DNA from: Turritopsis dohrnii
Lineage: Eukaryota; Cnidaria; Hydrozoa; Anthoathecata; Oceaniidae
Assembly: GCA_027922465.2 (NCBI GenBank)
Contig: BQMF02000606.1
Span: 1 to 64,000 of the forward strand
Direction: 5' to 3'
DNA length: 64,000 bases
Both the position numbers and the translations under genes were made by a program. Shown piece by piece: positions 1 to 10,189 of the stretch (the stretch's first letter is position 1; each line of letters begins with the position of its first letter). The notes under the pieces were generated by a model. The model ran no database searches. It saw nothing but the letters and a program-made list of their open reading frames with translations, and was not told the DNA's origin.

Positions 1-346
1 GATATTCCAGGCTGCGCGGCTACAAATGCTCTGTATTCAAAACAATGATTATTAAATGCTATTGTATTTCTGTGGATTGGTACAGCGTGACGGCGAACTT
101 CAAACTAGTTAAATGCAAATTCGCTGTATAGTAGGACCAGATTACGGAAGCAAGGGCTAATATGATTTATAAAACTACCTCAAGAAGAATTCACACAAGT
201 AACTAAAGTAAGATTATGGGAAGTTTGTAATTCACGAAAGAAATTTTTTTCCCGTCTTGTAAAATAATAATTTTGTTTCACGAGATAGCATGCTTACAGA
301 CTTACAAGTGATGAGGTGCAACTTATATTGAAGCCTGAAAATTCTG

Positions 347-430
347 TGTCAGAAGTGGGATTCGAACTCACGCCCATCGAGATGGACTGCGACCTGAACG
401 CAGCGCCTTAGACCACTCGGCCATCCTGAC
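347..430 (-). tRNA. tRNA-Leu(CAG), copy 1, T-stem variant
   Basis: 84 nt, with box A (TGGCCGAGTGG), anticodon loop TTCAGGT, a long class II variable arm and a matching 7-bp acceptor stem. This copy has a substitution at 368 that creates an A-C mismatch in the T stem, so it may be less active than the others. Confidence 0.88.
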
Positions 431-642
431 ATATAAATGCTACACATCATCCCAAAAAAAATTTTCAAAACAAAGACAGATTTTGAAAACAAATGTAGGG
501 AATTTTGATAGGCTGATGAATGTCTTAGTGGTTGATTCAACAGCAAACAGTCTGACATTGTCGAATATTTAAGTAGCACAGACCGCTGCCTCATCGTCTC
601 AATCAGTTACCAACTACGTGGTGACGAGATTCAAGTTTCAAA

Positions 643-715
643 CACCTCCGACGGGACTTGAACCCGCAATCCCCGGCTTAGGAGGCCGATGCCTTATCCA
701 TTAGGCTACGGAGGT
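643..715 (-). tRNA. tRNA-Arg(CCT), copy 1
   Basis: 73 nt. Acceptor ends ACCTCCG and CGGAGGT pair fully, the anticodon loop is CTCCTAA, the T loop is TTCAAGT and the discriminator is G. Consensus sequence for the array. Confidence 0.93.
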
Positions 716-884
716 ACTCGCCTCATTTGCCATTGCGAAATGATAATGGATATATCTTCTCACTACGCAGAAAAGTTATCATTTAAAAGTGCTGCGAGGT
801 GTTTTGAAGGAAAATGTCAGGAAAGTGTTAACATGTTACGTTTCTTAATATCCAGTTTAATAAGTGCGTGTCATGACGATAAAC

Positions 885-902
885 ATTATTATTATTATTA
901 TT
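885..902. repeat. (ATT)6 tail of LINE 1
   Basis: Six ATT repeats; on the element's strand this is an (AAT)n 3' tail marking the target-primed end. Confidence 0.85.
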
Positions 903-1243
903 CATGTTTATAACAGGTGTCCTAGTCAGGACTAGCAGTCCTGTTATCAATAAGGTTCCTGTATATACAAATATATAATAAATAATGTTAAAAATTGTTA
1001 AAATGATAAAAAAAAAAAATTGTATTCTCTATAGACAAGTATAAAAATATTCAAAAAGTACAGTAAATCAGAGGGCTTGGACACATATTGACGACACCAC
1101 ACTGAAAAAGCCATGAAAAAGCCATGAAAGAGAAAAACAAAACTGATGGAAAAGGCACTCAAAAGTCGTCTGAGGTGATAAGACGTGATAAGACGTAATG
1201 AGACGTAATTAGACGTAACGCTGTTGGGTGACAAAAGTAAATT

Positions 1244-4200
1244 TTAAAATTTGATATCTCTAATGCCTCGTTTAAATAAAGACAAAGATGATTCTTTCTG
1301 CAGTACAGTTGGTAATTTGTTAAAAATCATACCACCTTGATGACTGAAAGATTTTCTTGCGAATTCAGTCCTAAGGTGGCTAAGTTTGATGTTTGATCGA
1401 TTTCTTCGAGTATTCATTGTGTGGTTGATTTGCTCGAAATTGAAGTGGTTATCAGTTATGCCATTGACACTTTTGAAAACTTCGACCGCAGCTCTTCGTT
1501 TTTTGATCGTTTCAATAGAATCCCACTGATGGGTACCACCACAAATTTTAAACGCTCGATCGTGTAAATATTGCAACTTGTTTTCTTGTGTTCTCGATAG
1601 TGACAGCGTTATTGGATAACAATAAAGTAAATTTGGCAGGATAACAGTGTTATAAACCGATTTAACTGTGTCAGCTGTAAGAAGATATCGAATACTTTTG
1701 AGTAATTTGAGTTTGCCAGATGCCTTTTTGTATGTTGTATCGAGATGTTTTTGTAGTGTCAGATGGTTGTCCAGATTAACTCCCAGATAGATATAATGAT
1801 CTTCTTTGTTAATGGATGTGGCATTAATTTTGATGGTACAGGCATCTTGTGTACGTAGGTTTTGATGTGCTCCATACATAACGAACTCAGTCTTTCCCTT
1901 TTTAAGATTTATTATCAAACAGTTTTCATTCATCCAGTCTGCAATATGTTGGACTTCGTTATTGAGAACTGATTCAACTTCTTTGCTCGATTTTGATGAG
2001 TAATACACAACAGTGTCATCGGCATACAAAAGTACTTTCGATTTATTTAGTACTTGATGTAGATCGTTAACGAGTAAAATAAATAGCAATGGACCCAGGG
2101 TTGAACCCTGGGGTACACCACAAGTAACTTGTTGAGGTGATGAACTGATGTTTTCGTATGTAACATATTGGGTACGATTGAATAGATAATCTTCGAACCA
2201 CTGTAACTCGATGTCATGTACGCCATGAAGTTGGAGTTTGTGTAAAAGCCGTGAGTGGTTCACAGTGTCGAAGGCTTTTTTCAAGTCGAGATAAATCGCC
2301 CCAGTGCATTCTCCTTTGTCTGCGTTTTTGCGAATAGTTTCGACAAACAATGATACTGCTTGTTGCGTAGATCACTGTTTACGAAATCCAAATTGTTGGT
2401 ATTGTAGGAGGTCGTTTTCTTCTAGATAATTGTATAGTTGGTGTTGGACAATTTGTTCAATAATCTTAGAAAATACATTTAGCGCGGAAATTGGTCGATA
2501 GTTATCCAGTTTTGATTTATCGTCCGATTTGTATACTGGAGTCACACGTGCTACTTTTTCAGCTGATGGAAACGTATGAGACCGAAGACTCAAGTTAATT
2601 AAGTAGCATAATGGAAGGACAATTTCATCAGCGCAATCCTTTATGAGACGAGGCGGTATTCCATCTGGACCGGCACCTTTTGACACTTTCAGTTTCTTTA
2701 GACGTTTTTTAAGTAAATCTGGAGTAACTGCATTAAACTTGAACACTGACATATTCTTGTTAAGCTTGTTCGACTCATAATACATCCATCTCCGATCACC
2801 AATGGAAGTAATAGTATTAGCAAGTTTGGAACCAATGTTTGAGAAGAATTTACAGAAACAATCAGCTATCTTCGATTTATTACTAATTAAACGACCATCA
2901 ACATCGATAACATTACTAACACCTTTTTTTGGTTTAACCGGGTAAACTTTTTTAATCTCATTCCAAAATGTTTTAGAATCATTGATGTTTTCAGTAAAAA
3001 TGTTTTGGTGATAATTCTTTTTACTTTGACGTATAAGAGTGGTGACTTTATTACGCATTCTTTTATAGCTTTCCCAGTCGAAACTGTTATTATATTTCCT
3101 TGCTTTTCTCAAAATATGGTCCCTTTCTCTCATTTTTGTTTTGATTTCACCAGAGAGCCACGGACACGACTTTCCTCGAATAGAGATTTCTTTGAGTGGA
3201 GCATGAATATTAATAATTTCTAAGATTCTCGATTTAAAAGCATCCCAGCTTTCGTTCATGGTATCTTTGAAGATTATAGATTCCCAATCTGAGTTTTTCA
3301 TATCATCCTTGAAACGAGTTGTGTTGTAATTTTTATAATCTCGAACTTTAACTCTTCGAGCTACATAGCGATTGACATTTATTTTTCTGTTTACGCCAAT
3401 TAAGTCATGATCACTGATCCCTAATGGTAAAACTATCGTTTCTTGGACATTGTTTTGATGCGAGGTAAAAATCACATCGATTATCGTTTTTGAACTTTCC
3501 GTTACTCTGGTGAACTGTTTAATGAGTTGCTTGAGGCCAACAATAATAAATAGGTCTTTCAACTGTTTATGATCATTACGTTTATTATAGTCGATATTAA
3601 GATCTCCCAGTAGCAACGTTTCTTTATCTTCTGTTGAGCTAATTGTCAAAAAGTCATTTAGACAGGTTTCGAAATTTTTTATACTATGTAATGAACTATC
3701 CGGGGGTCGGTACATGACACAAACGATGAATGATTTGGATTTCTCTACGAAGATTTCTAAAACTATGGATTCGATATCATTCTCCAAGTCAAATCTACGT
3801 TGCCATTTGAGATCGTCTCTAATGTAAACAATAACACCACCACCGTTTCCTGTTTTTCGATCTTTCCTTACAGTACGGTATCCTTCAATTGAAACTAGTG
3901 GGTCCGGAATTATTTCAGTTAGATGAGATTCAGTTATTCCGAATAATTGAATGTTTTTTCTAGTACTGAACAACATGTCACGGATTTGGTCAATTTTTCC
4001 AAACAAGCCATTGACGTTCAAATGAAGAAGTTTGAAACCACGCTTTTCAGAAAAGGAGTCAATAGTGTGATTTGCAGTTCGACCCCCGTCGTGGTTGAGT
4101 CTGCATTGAGTGCAAAGAGATGTTGTGATAAAATTATTGATGTTGATACAATTTTTGTGAAAAAATTGAGTACATCCAATACATTTTACCTTTCGTTTCT

Positions 4201-4534
4201 TATGTTTGATATTATTCAAGCAAGCGCCACAATCAGGACCCGGACAAATTTCAACGTCTCCGGCAAGTATTAAAAGAAACCACGTCGCTTCTCTGAGATC
4301 AAGATTAAGTTTATATATATGATTCTGTTTATAAACCCATAAGGATGAACTGTAATAGGTATCTTGAACGAAATCATACGAGTCCATAGCGAAACAAATA
4401 TCTGTATCCAAATCCATAACATCATAAATTGCAGGTCCAGCTGATGCAAAAGTAGGTTTTTTCACAGAAAATACAACAATTAGTAATAAAAGATGACGGA
4501 ACACGTCCGCACACCACGGCGCCATATTGCACAA
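1244..4534 (-). pseudogene. LINE 1 ORF: PHD finger, AP endonuclease, reverse transcriptase (one nonsense codon)
   Basis: This single frame of about 1,096 codons is interrupted only by a TGA at 2372-2374, in the conserved FGFRK block where relatives have Arg. Order of domains: a hydrophobic N-terminal stretch (residues 12-22) followed by FASAGPA, which looks like a signal peptide; a 2A-like motif GDVEICPGP (92-100); a C4HC3 PHD-type zinc finger (C102, C105, C118, C121, H126, C129, C141, C144); an endonuclease (HLNVNGL, FGITESHL, LLGDLNID, ISDHDL); and an RT with NYRPIS, YLDLKKAFD, GVPQGSTLGP and the catalytic YADDT. The product would nick target DNA and copy the element RNA. A CGA-to-TGA change would explain the stop. 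Otherwise the frame looks young. Confidence 0.9.
4235..4261 (-). other. 2A-like ribosome-skipping motif, altered core
   Basis: Residues 92-100 of the LINE 1 frame read GDVEICPGP, preceded by the hydrophobic run WFLLILA. The 2A consensus is D-x-E-x-N-P-G-P; here the Asn is Cys, so co-translational skipping is probably weakened or lost. Such motifs are known upstream of the PHD/EN region in some echinoderm and other CR1/L2 elements. Confidence 0.7.
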
Positions 4535-5096
4535 AAAAGAACTTACCCTTAAGAGAGATGCAGCTGCTATGATGTTATTGCATTAAATGCTTCCCAAAGG
4601 AATACTGATAGAAAGCAGTTGTATTGGAGATGTCTTATTTTACTTGGAAGGCATCTCAAAGAGAATATATGATCGCATCGCTTTTCTTCCAAACATTTGA
4701 TCGTTTTTGAATACGTAACTGTTTTCAACAATTTAAAGGGTCGTTGGGTAGATATTCCAGGCTGCGCGGCTACAAATGCTCTGTATTCAAAACAATGATT
4801 ATTAAATGCTACTGTACTTCAATGGATTGGTACAGCGTGACGGCAAACTACAAACTAGTTAAATGCAAAATCGCTGTATAGTAGGACCAGATTACGGAAG
4901 CAAGGGCTAATATGATTTATAAAACTACCTCAAGAAGAAATCACACAAGTAACTAAAGTAAGATTATGGGAACTTTGTAATTCACGAAAGAAATTGTTTT
5001 CCCGCCTTGTAAAATAATAATTTTGTTTCACGAGATAGCATGCTTACAGACTTACAAGTGATGAGGTGCAACTTATATTGAAGCATGAAAATTCTG

Positions 5097-5180
5097 TGTC
5101 AGAAGTGGGATTCGAACCCACGCCCATCGAGATGGACTGCGACCTGAACGCAGCGCCTTAGACCACTCGGCCATCCTGAC
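5097..5180 (-). tRNA. tRNA-Leu(CAG), copy 2
   Basis: 84 nt and fully consensus, including the T stem that is damaged in copy 1. TTTT in the 3' flank (sense GAATTTTC) is a good Pol III stop. Confidence 0.95.
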
Positions 5181-5390
5181 ACATAAATGCTACACATCAT
5201 ATCAAAAAATTTTCAAAACAAAGACAGATTTTGAAAACAAATGTAGGGAATTTTGATAGGCTGATGAATGTCTTAGTGGTTGATTCAACAGCAAACAGTC
5301 TGACAATGTCGAATATTTAAGTAGCACAGACCGCTGCCTGATCGTCTCAATCAGTTACCAACTACGTGGTGACGAGATTCAAGTTTCAAA

Positions 5391-5463
5391 CACCTCCGAC
5401 GGGACTTGAACCCGCAATCCCCGGCTTAGGAGGCCGATGCCTTATCCATTAGGCTACGGAGGT
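5391..5463 (-). tRNA. tRNA-Arg(CCT), copy 2
   Basis: 73 nt and consensus. The only nearby difference is in the flank just upstream of the gene's 5' end. Confidence 0.94.
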
Positions 5464-6191
5464 ATTCGCCTCATTTGCCGTTGCGAGATGATAATGGATA
5501 TATCTTCTCACTACGCAGAAAAGTTAGCATTTAAAAGTGCTGCGAAATGTTTTGAAGGAAAATGTCAGGAAAGTGTTAACATGTTACGTTTCTTAATATC
5601 CAGTTTAATAAGTGCGTGTCACTGAAGATATACAGACCTTACCTTTAAGAGAGATGCAGCTGCTATGATGTTATTGCGTTAAATGCTTCCCAAAGGAATA
5701 CTGATAGAAAGCAGTTGTATTGGAGATGGATTATTTTACTTGGAAGGCGTCTCAAACGAATATATGATCGCATCGCTTTTCTTCCAAACATTTGATCGTT
5801 TTTGAATACGTATTTGTTTTCAACAGTTTAAAGGGTCGTTGGGTAGATATTCCAGGCTGCGCGGCTACAAATGCTCTGTATTCAAAACAATGATTATTAA
5901 ATGCTATTGTATTTCTATGGATTAGTACAGCGTGGTGGCGAACTTCAATTTAGTTAAATGCAAATTCGCTGTATAGTAGGACCAGATTACGGAAGCAAGG
6001 GCTAATATGATTTATAAATTTACCTCAAGAAGAATTCACACAAGTAACTAAAGTTAGATTATGGGAAGTTTGTAATTCACGAAAGAAATTGTTTTCCCGC
6101 CTTGTAAAATAATAATTTTGTTTCACGAGATAGCATGCTTGCAGACTTACAAGTGATGAGGTGCAACTTATATTGAAGCATGAAAATTCTG

Positions 6192-6275
6192 TGTCAGAAG
6201 TGGGATTCGAACCCACGCCCATCGAAATGGACTGCGACCTGAACGCAGCGCCTTAGACCACTCGGCCATCCTGAC
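6192..6275 (-). tRNA. tRNA-Leu(CAG), copy 3
   Basis: 84 nt. One substitution (6226) lies in the long variable arm; core boxes and acceptor stem are intact. Confidence 0.94.
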
Positions 6276-6487
6276 ACATAAATGCTACACATCATCCCAA
6301 AAAAAATTTTCCAAACAAAGACAGATTTTGAAAACAAATGTAGGGAATTTTGATAGGCTGATGAATGTCTTAGTGGTTGATTCAACAGCAAACAGTCTGA
6401 CATTGTCGAATATTTAAGTATCACAGACCGCTGCCTGATCGTCTCAATCAGTTACCAACTACGTGGTGATGAGATTCAAGTTTGAAA

Positions 6488-6560
6488 CACCTCCGACGGG
6501 ACTTGAACCCGCCATCCCCGGCTTAGGAGGCCGATGCCTTATCCATTAGGCTACGGAGGT
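6488..6560 (-). tRNA. tRNA-Arg(CCT), copy 3
   Basis: 73 nt. One substitution (6513) changes the base just before the T stem; pairing is unaffected. Confidence 0.92.
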
Positions 6561-7287
6561 ACTCGCTTCATTTGCCATTGCGAGATGATAATGGATATAT
6601 CTTCTCACTACGCAGAAAAGTTAGCATTTAAAAGTGCTGCGAGGTGTTTTGAAGGAAAATGTCAGGAAAGTGATAACATGTTACGTTTCTTAATATCCAG
6701 TTTAATAAGTGCGTGTCATGAAGATATACAGAACTTACCTTTAAGAGAGATGCAGCTGCTATGATGTTATTGCGTTAAATGCTTCCCAAAGGAATACTGA
6801 TAGAAAGCAGTTGTATTGGAGATGGATTATTTTACTTGGAAGGCGTCTCAAACGAATATATGATCGCATCGCTTTTCTTCCAAACATTTGATCGTTTTTG
6901 AATACGTATTTGTTTTCAACAGTTTAAAGGGTCGTTGGGTAGATATTCCAGGCTGCGCGGCTACAAATGCTCTGTATTCAAAACAATGATTATTAAATGC
7001 TATTGTATTTCTATGGATTGGTACAGCGTGACGGCGAACTTCAAACTAGTTAAATGCAAATTCGCTGTATAGTAGGACCAGATTACGGAAGCAAGGGCTA
7101 ATATGATTTATAAAACTACCTCAAGAAGAATTCACACAAGTAACTAAAGTAAGATTATGGGAAGTTTGTAATTCACGAAAGAAATTGTTTTCCCGCCTTG
7201 TAAAATAATAATTTTGTTTCACGAGATAGCATGCTTACTGACTTACAAGTGATGAGGTGCAACTTATATTGAAGCCTGAAAATTCTG

Positions 7288-7371
7288 TGTCAGAAGTGGG
7301 ATTCGAACCCACGCCCATCGAGATGGACTGCGACCTGAACGCAGCGCCTTAGACCACTCGGCCATCCTGAC
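7288..7371 (-). tRNA. tRNA-Leu(CAG), copy 4
   Basis: 84 nt, matching the array consensus. Confidence 0.95.
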
Positions 7372-7583
7372 ACATAAATGCTACACATCATCCCAAAAAA
7401 AATTTTCAAAACAAAGACAGATTTTGAAAACAAATGTAGGCAATTTTGATAGGCTGATGAATGTCTTAGTGGTTGATTCAACGTCAAACAGTCTGACATT
7501 GTCGAATATTTAAGTAGCACAGACCGCTGCCTCATCGTCTCAATCAGTTACCAACTACGTGGTGACGAGATTCAAGTTTGAAA

Positions 7584-7656
7584 CACCTCCGACGGGACTT
7601 GAACCCGCAATCCCCGGCTTAGGAGGCCGATACCTTATCCATTAGGCTACGGAGGT
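7584..7656 (-). tRNA. tRNA-Arg(CCT), copy 4
   Basis: 73 nt. A C-to-T change at the end of the D stem turns a G-C pair into a G-T wobble. The same change is in copy 5, which suggests that these neighbours share a recent duplication. Confidence 0.92.
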
Positions 7657-8384
7657 ACTCGCCTCATTTGCCATTGCGAGATGATAATGGATATATCTTC
7701 TCACTACGCAGAAAAGTTAGCATTTAAAAGTGCTGCGAGGTGTTTTGAAGGAAAATGTCAGGAAAGTGATAACATGTTACGTTTCTTAATATCCAGTTTA
7801 ATAAGTGCGTGTCATGAAGATATACAGAACTTACCTTTAAGAAAGATGCAGCTGCTATGATGTTATTGCGTTAAATGCTTCCCAAAGGAATACTGATAGA
7901 AAGCAGTTGTATTGGAGATGTCTTATTTTACTTGGAAGGCATCTCAAAGAGAATATATGATCGCATCGCTTTTCTTCCAAACATTTAATCGTTTTTGAAT
8001 ACGTAAGCGTTTTCAACAATTTAAAGGGTCGTTGGGTAGATATTCCAGGCTGCGCGGCTACAAATGCTCTGTATTCAAAACAATGATTATTAAATGCTAT
8101 TGTATTTCTGTGGATTGGTACAGCGTGACGGCGAACTTCAAACTAGTTAAATGCAAATTCGCTGTATAGTAGGACCAGATTACGGAAGCAAGGGCTAATA
8201 TGATTTATAAAACTACCTCAAGAAGAATTCACACAAGTAACTAAAGTAAGATTATGGGAAGTTTGTAATTCACGAAAGAAATTTTTTTCCCGTCTTGTAA
8301 AATAATAATTTTGTTTCACGAGATGGCATGCTTACAGACTTACAAGTGATGAGGTGAAACATATATTGAAGCATGAAAATTCTG

Positions 8385-8468
8385 TGTCAGAAGTGGGATT
8401 CGAACCCACGCCCATCGAGATGGACTGCGACCTGAACGCAGCGCCTTAGACCACTCGGCCATCCTGAC
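8385..8468 (-). tRNA. tRNA-Leu(CAG), copy 5
   Basis: 84 nt, consensus. Confidence 0.95.
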
Positions 8469-8680
8469 ACATAAATGCTACACATCATCCCAAAAAAAAT
8501 TTTCAAAACAAAGACAGATTTTGAAAACAAATGTAGGGAATTTTGATAGGCTGATGAATGTCTTAGTGGTTGATTCAACAGCAAACAGTCTGACATTGTC
8601 GAATATTTAAGTAGCACAGACCGCTGCCTCATCGTCTCAATCAGTTACCAACTACGTGGTGACGAGATTCAAGTTTGAAA

Positions 8681-8753
8681 CACCTCCGACGGGACTTGAA
8701 CCCGCAATCCCCGGCTTAGGAGGCCGATACCTTATCCATTAGGCTACGGAGGT
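8681..8753 (-). tRNA. tRNA-Arg(CCT), copy 5
   Basis: 73 nt, carrying the same D-stem wobble as copy 4. Confidence 0.92.
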
Positions 8754-9481
8754 ACTCGCCTCATTTGCCATTGCGAGATGATAATGGATATATCTTCTCA
8801 CTACGCAGAAAAGTTAGCATTTAAAAGTGCTGCGAGGTGTTTTGAAGGAAAATGTCAGGAAAGTGATAACATGTTACGTTTCTTAATATCCAGTTTAATA
8901 AGTGCGTGTCATGAAGATATACAGAACTTACCTTTAAGAAAGATGCAGCTGCTATGATGTTATTGCGTCAAATGTTTCCCAAAGGAATACTGATAGAAAG
9001 CAGTTGTATTGGAGATGTCTTATTTTACTTGGAAGGCATCTCAAAGAGAATATATGATCGCATCGCTTTTCTTCCAAACATTTAATCGTTTTTGAATACG
9101 TAAGCGTTTTCAACAATTTAAAGGGTCGTTGGGTAGATATTCCAGGCTGCGCGGCTACAAATGCTCTGTATTCAAAACAATGATTATTAAATGCTATTGT
9201 ATTTCTGTGGATTGGTACAGCGTGACGGCGAACTTCAAACTAGTTAAATGCAAATTCGCTGTATAGTAGGTCCAGATTACGGAAGCAAGGGCTGATATGA
9301 TTTATAAAACTACCTCAAGAAGAATTCACGCAAGTAACTAAAGTAAGATTATGGGAAGTTTGTAATTCACGAAAGAAATTTTTTTCCCGTCTTGTAAAAT
9401 AATAATTTTGTTTCACGAGATGGCATGCTTACAGACTTACAAGTGATGAGGTGAAACATATATTGAAGCATGAAAATTCTG

Positions 9482-9565
9482 TGTCAGAAGTGGGATTCGA
9501 ACCCACGCCCATCGAGATGGACTGCGACCTGAACGCAGCGCCTTAGACCACTCGGCCATCCTGAC
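9482..9565 (-). tRNA. tRNA-Leu(CAG), copy 6
   Basis: 84 nt, consensus; last intact Leu gene before LINE 2. Confidence 0.95.
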
Positions 9566-9777
9566 ACATAAATGCTACACATCATCCCAAAAAAAATTTT
9601 CAAAACAAAGACAGATTTTGAAAACAAATGTAGGGAATTTTGATAGGCTGATGAATGTCTTAGTGGTTGATTCAACAGCAAACAGTCTGACATTGTCGAA
9701 TATTTAAGTATCACAGACCGCTGCCTGATCGTCTCAATGAGTTACCAACTGCGTGGTGACGAGATTCAAGTTTGAAA

Positions 9778-9850
9778 CACCTCCGACGGGACTTGAACCC
9801 GCAATCCCCGGCTTAGGAGGCCGATGCCTTATCCATTAGGCTACTAAGTT
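9778..9850 (-). pseudogene. tRNA-Arg(CCT) pseudogene, broken acceptor stem
   Basis: The body matches the other Arg genes, but the 5' acceptor strand reads AACTTAG instead of ACCTCCG and cannot pair with CGGAGGT. The surrounding end of this unit is also more diverged than in units 2-5. Confidence 0.85.
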
Positions 9851-10189
9851 ACTCGCCTCATTTGCCATTTCGAGATGATAATGCATATATCTTCTCACAA
9901 CGCAGAAATGTTAGCATTTAAAAGTGCTGCGAAATGTTTTGAAGGATGATGTCAGGAAAGTGTTATCATGTTACACTTCTTAAAATCCAGTTTAATAAGT
10001 GCGTGTCATGACGAATTACAGAACTTACTGTTAAAAGAAATGCAGCTGCTATGATGTTATCGCGTTAAATGCTTCCCAAAGGAATACTGATAGAAAGCAG
10101 TTGTATTGGAGATGTGTTAATTTACTTGGAAGGCATCTCAAACAAATATATGGTCGCATCTCTTTTCTTCCAAACATTTGATCTTTCAA

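Larger units (their letters stand above)
885..4534 (-). mobile_element. LINE 1: L2/CR1-like non-LTR retrotransposon inserted in a tRNA unit
   Basis: The element interrupts the first tRNA unit: unit sequence stops at about 884 and resumes at about 4539 (compare the intact units at 5615-5640 or 6712-6732). Its 3' end is at the low coordinate and finishes in a short ATT/AAT repeat, the tail style seen in L2/CR1-related clades. Its 5' end lies immediately before the first ATG, so there is almost no 5' UTR. The element is near full length and carries one long frame broken by a single stop. I could not define a target-site duplication. Confidence 0.9.
1..10183 (-). repeat. Tandem array of ~1,096-bp tRNA-Arg/tRNA-Leu units
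   Basis: Unit starts, marked by the phrase GATATTCCAGGCTGCGCGGC, lie at 1, 4751, 5846, 6942, 8039 and 9136. Where units are uninterrupted the spacing is 1,095, 1,096, 1,097 and 1,097 bp. Each unit carries one tRNA-Arg(CCT) and one tRNA-Leu(CAG), both on the minus strand, about 210 bp apart. Units differ by scattered substitutions and small indels only. The first unit is split by a LINE (885-4534) and the sixth is cut off by another LINE at about 10184. The array enters the window at its left edge, so its true size is unknown. I see no protein-coding potential in the spacers; open frames there run through the tRNA genes and are by-products of repetition. Confidence 0.95.

Noticed and set aside
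3005..4273. Plus-strand frames opposite LINE 1
   Set aside because: Shadows of the minus-strand endonuclease region.
349..9714. Recurrent 60-81 codon open frames in every tRNA unit
   Set aside because: They run through the tRNA-Leu or tRNA-Arg genes and repeat only because the unit is repeated.
10069..10189. N-terminal extension of the LINE 2 frame
   Set aside because: This stretch is tRNA-unit spacer; the LINE begins at about 10184 and the fusion is accidental.
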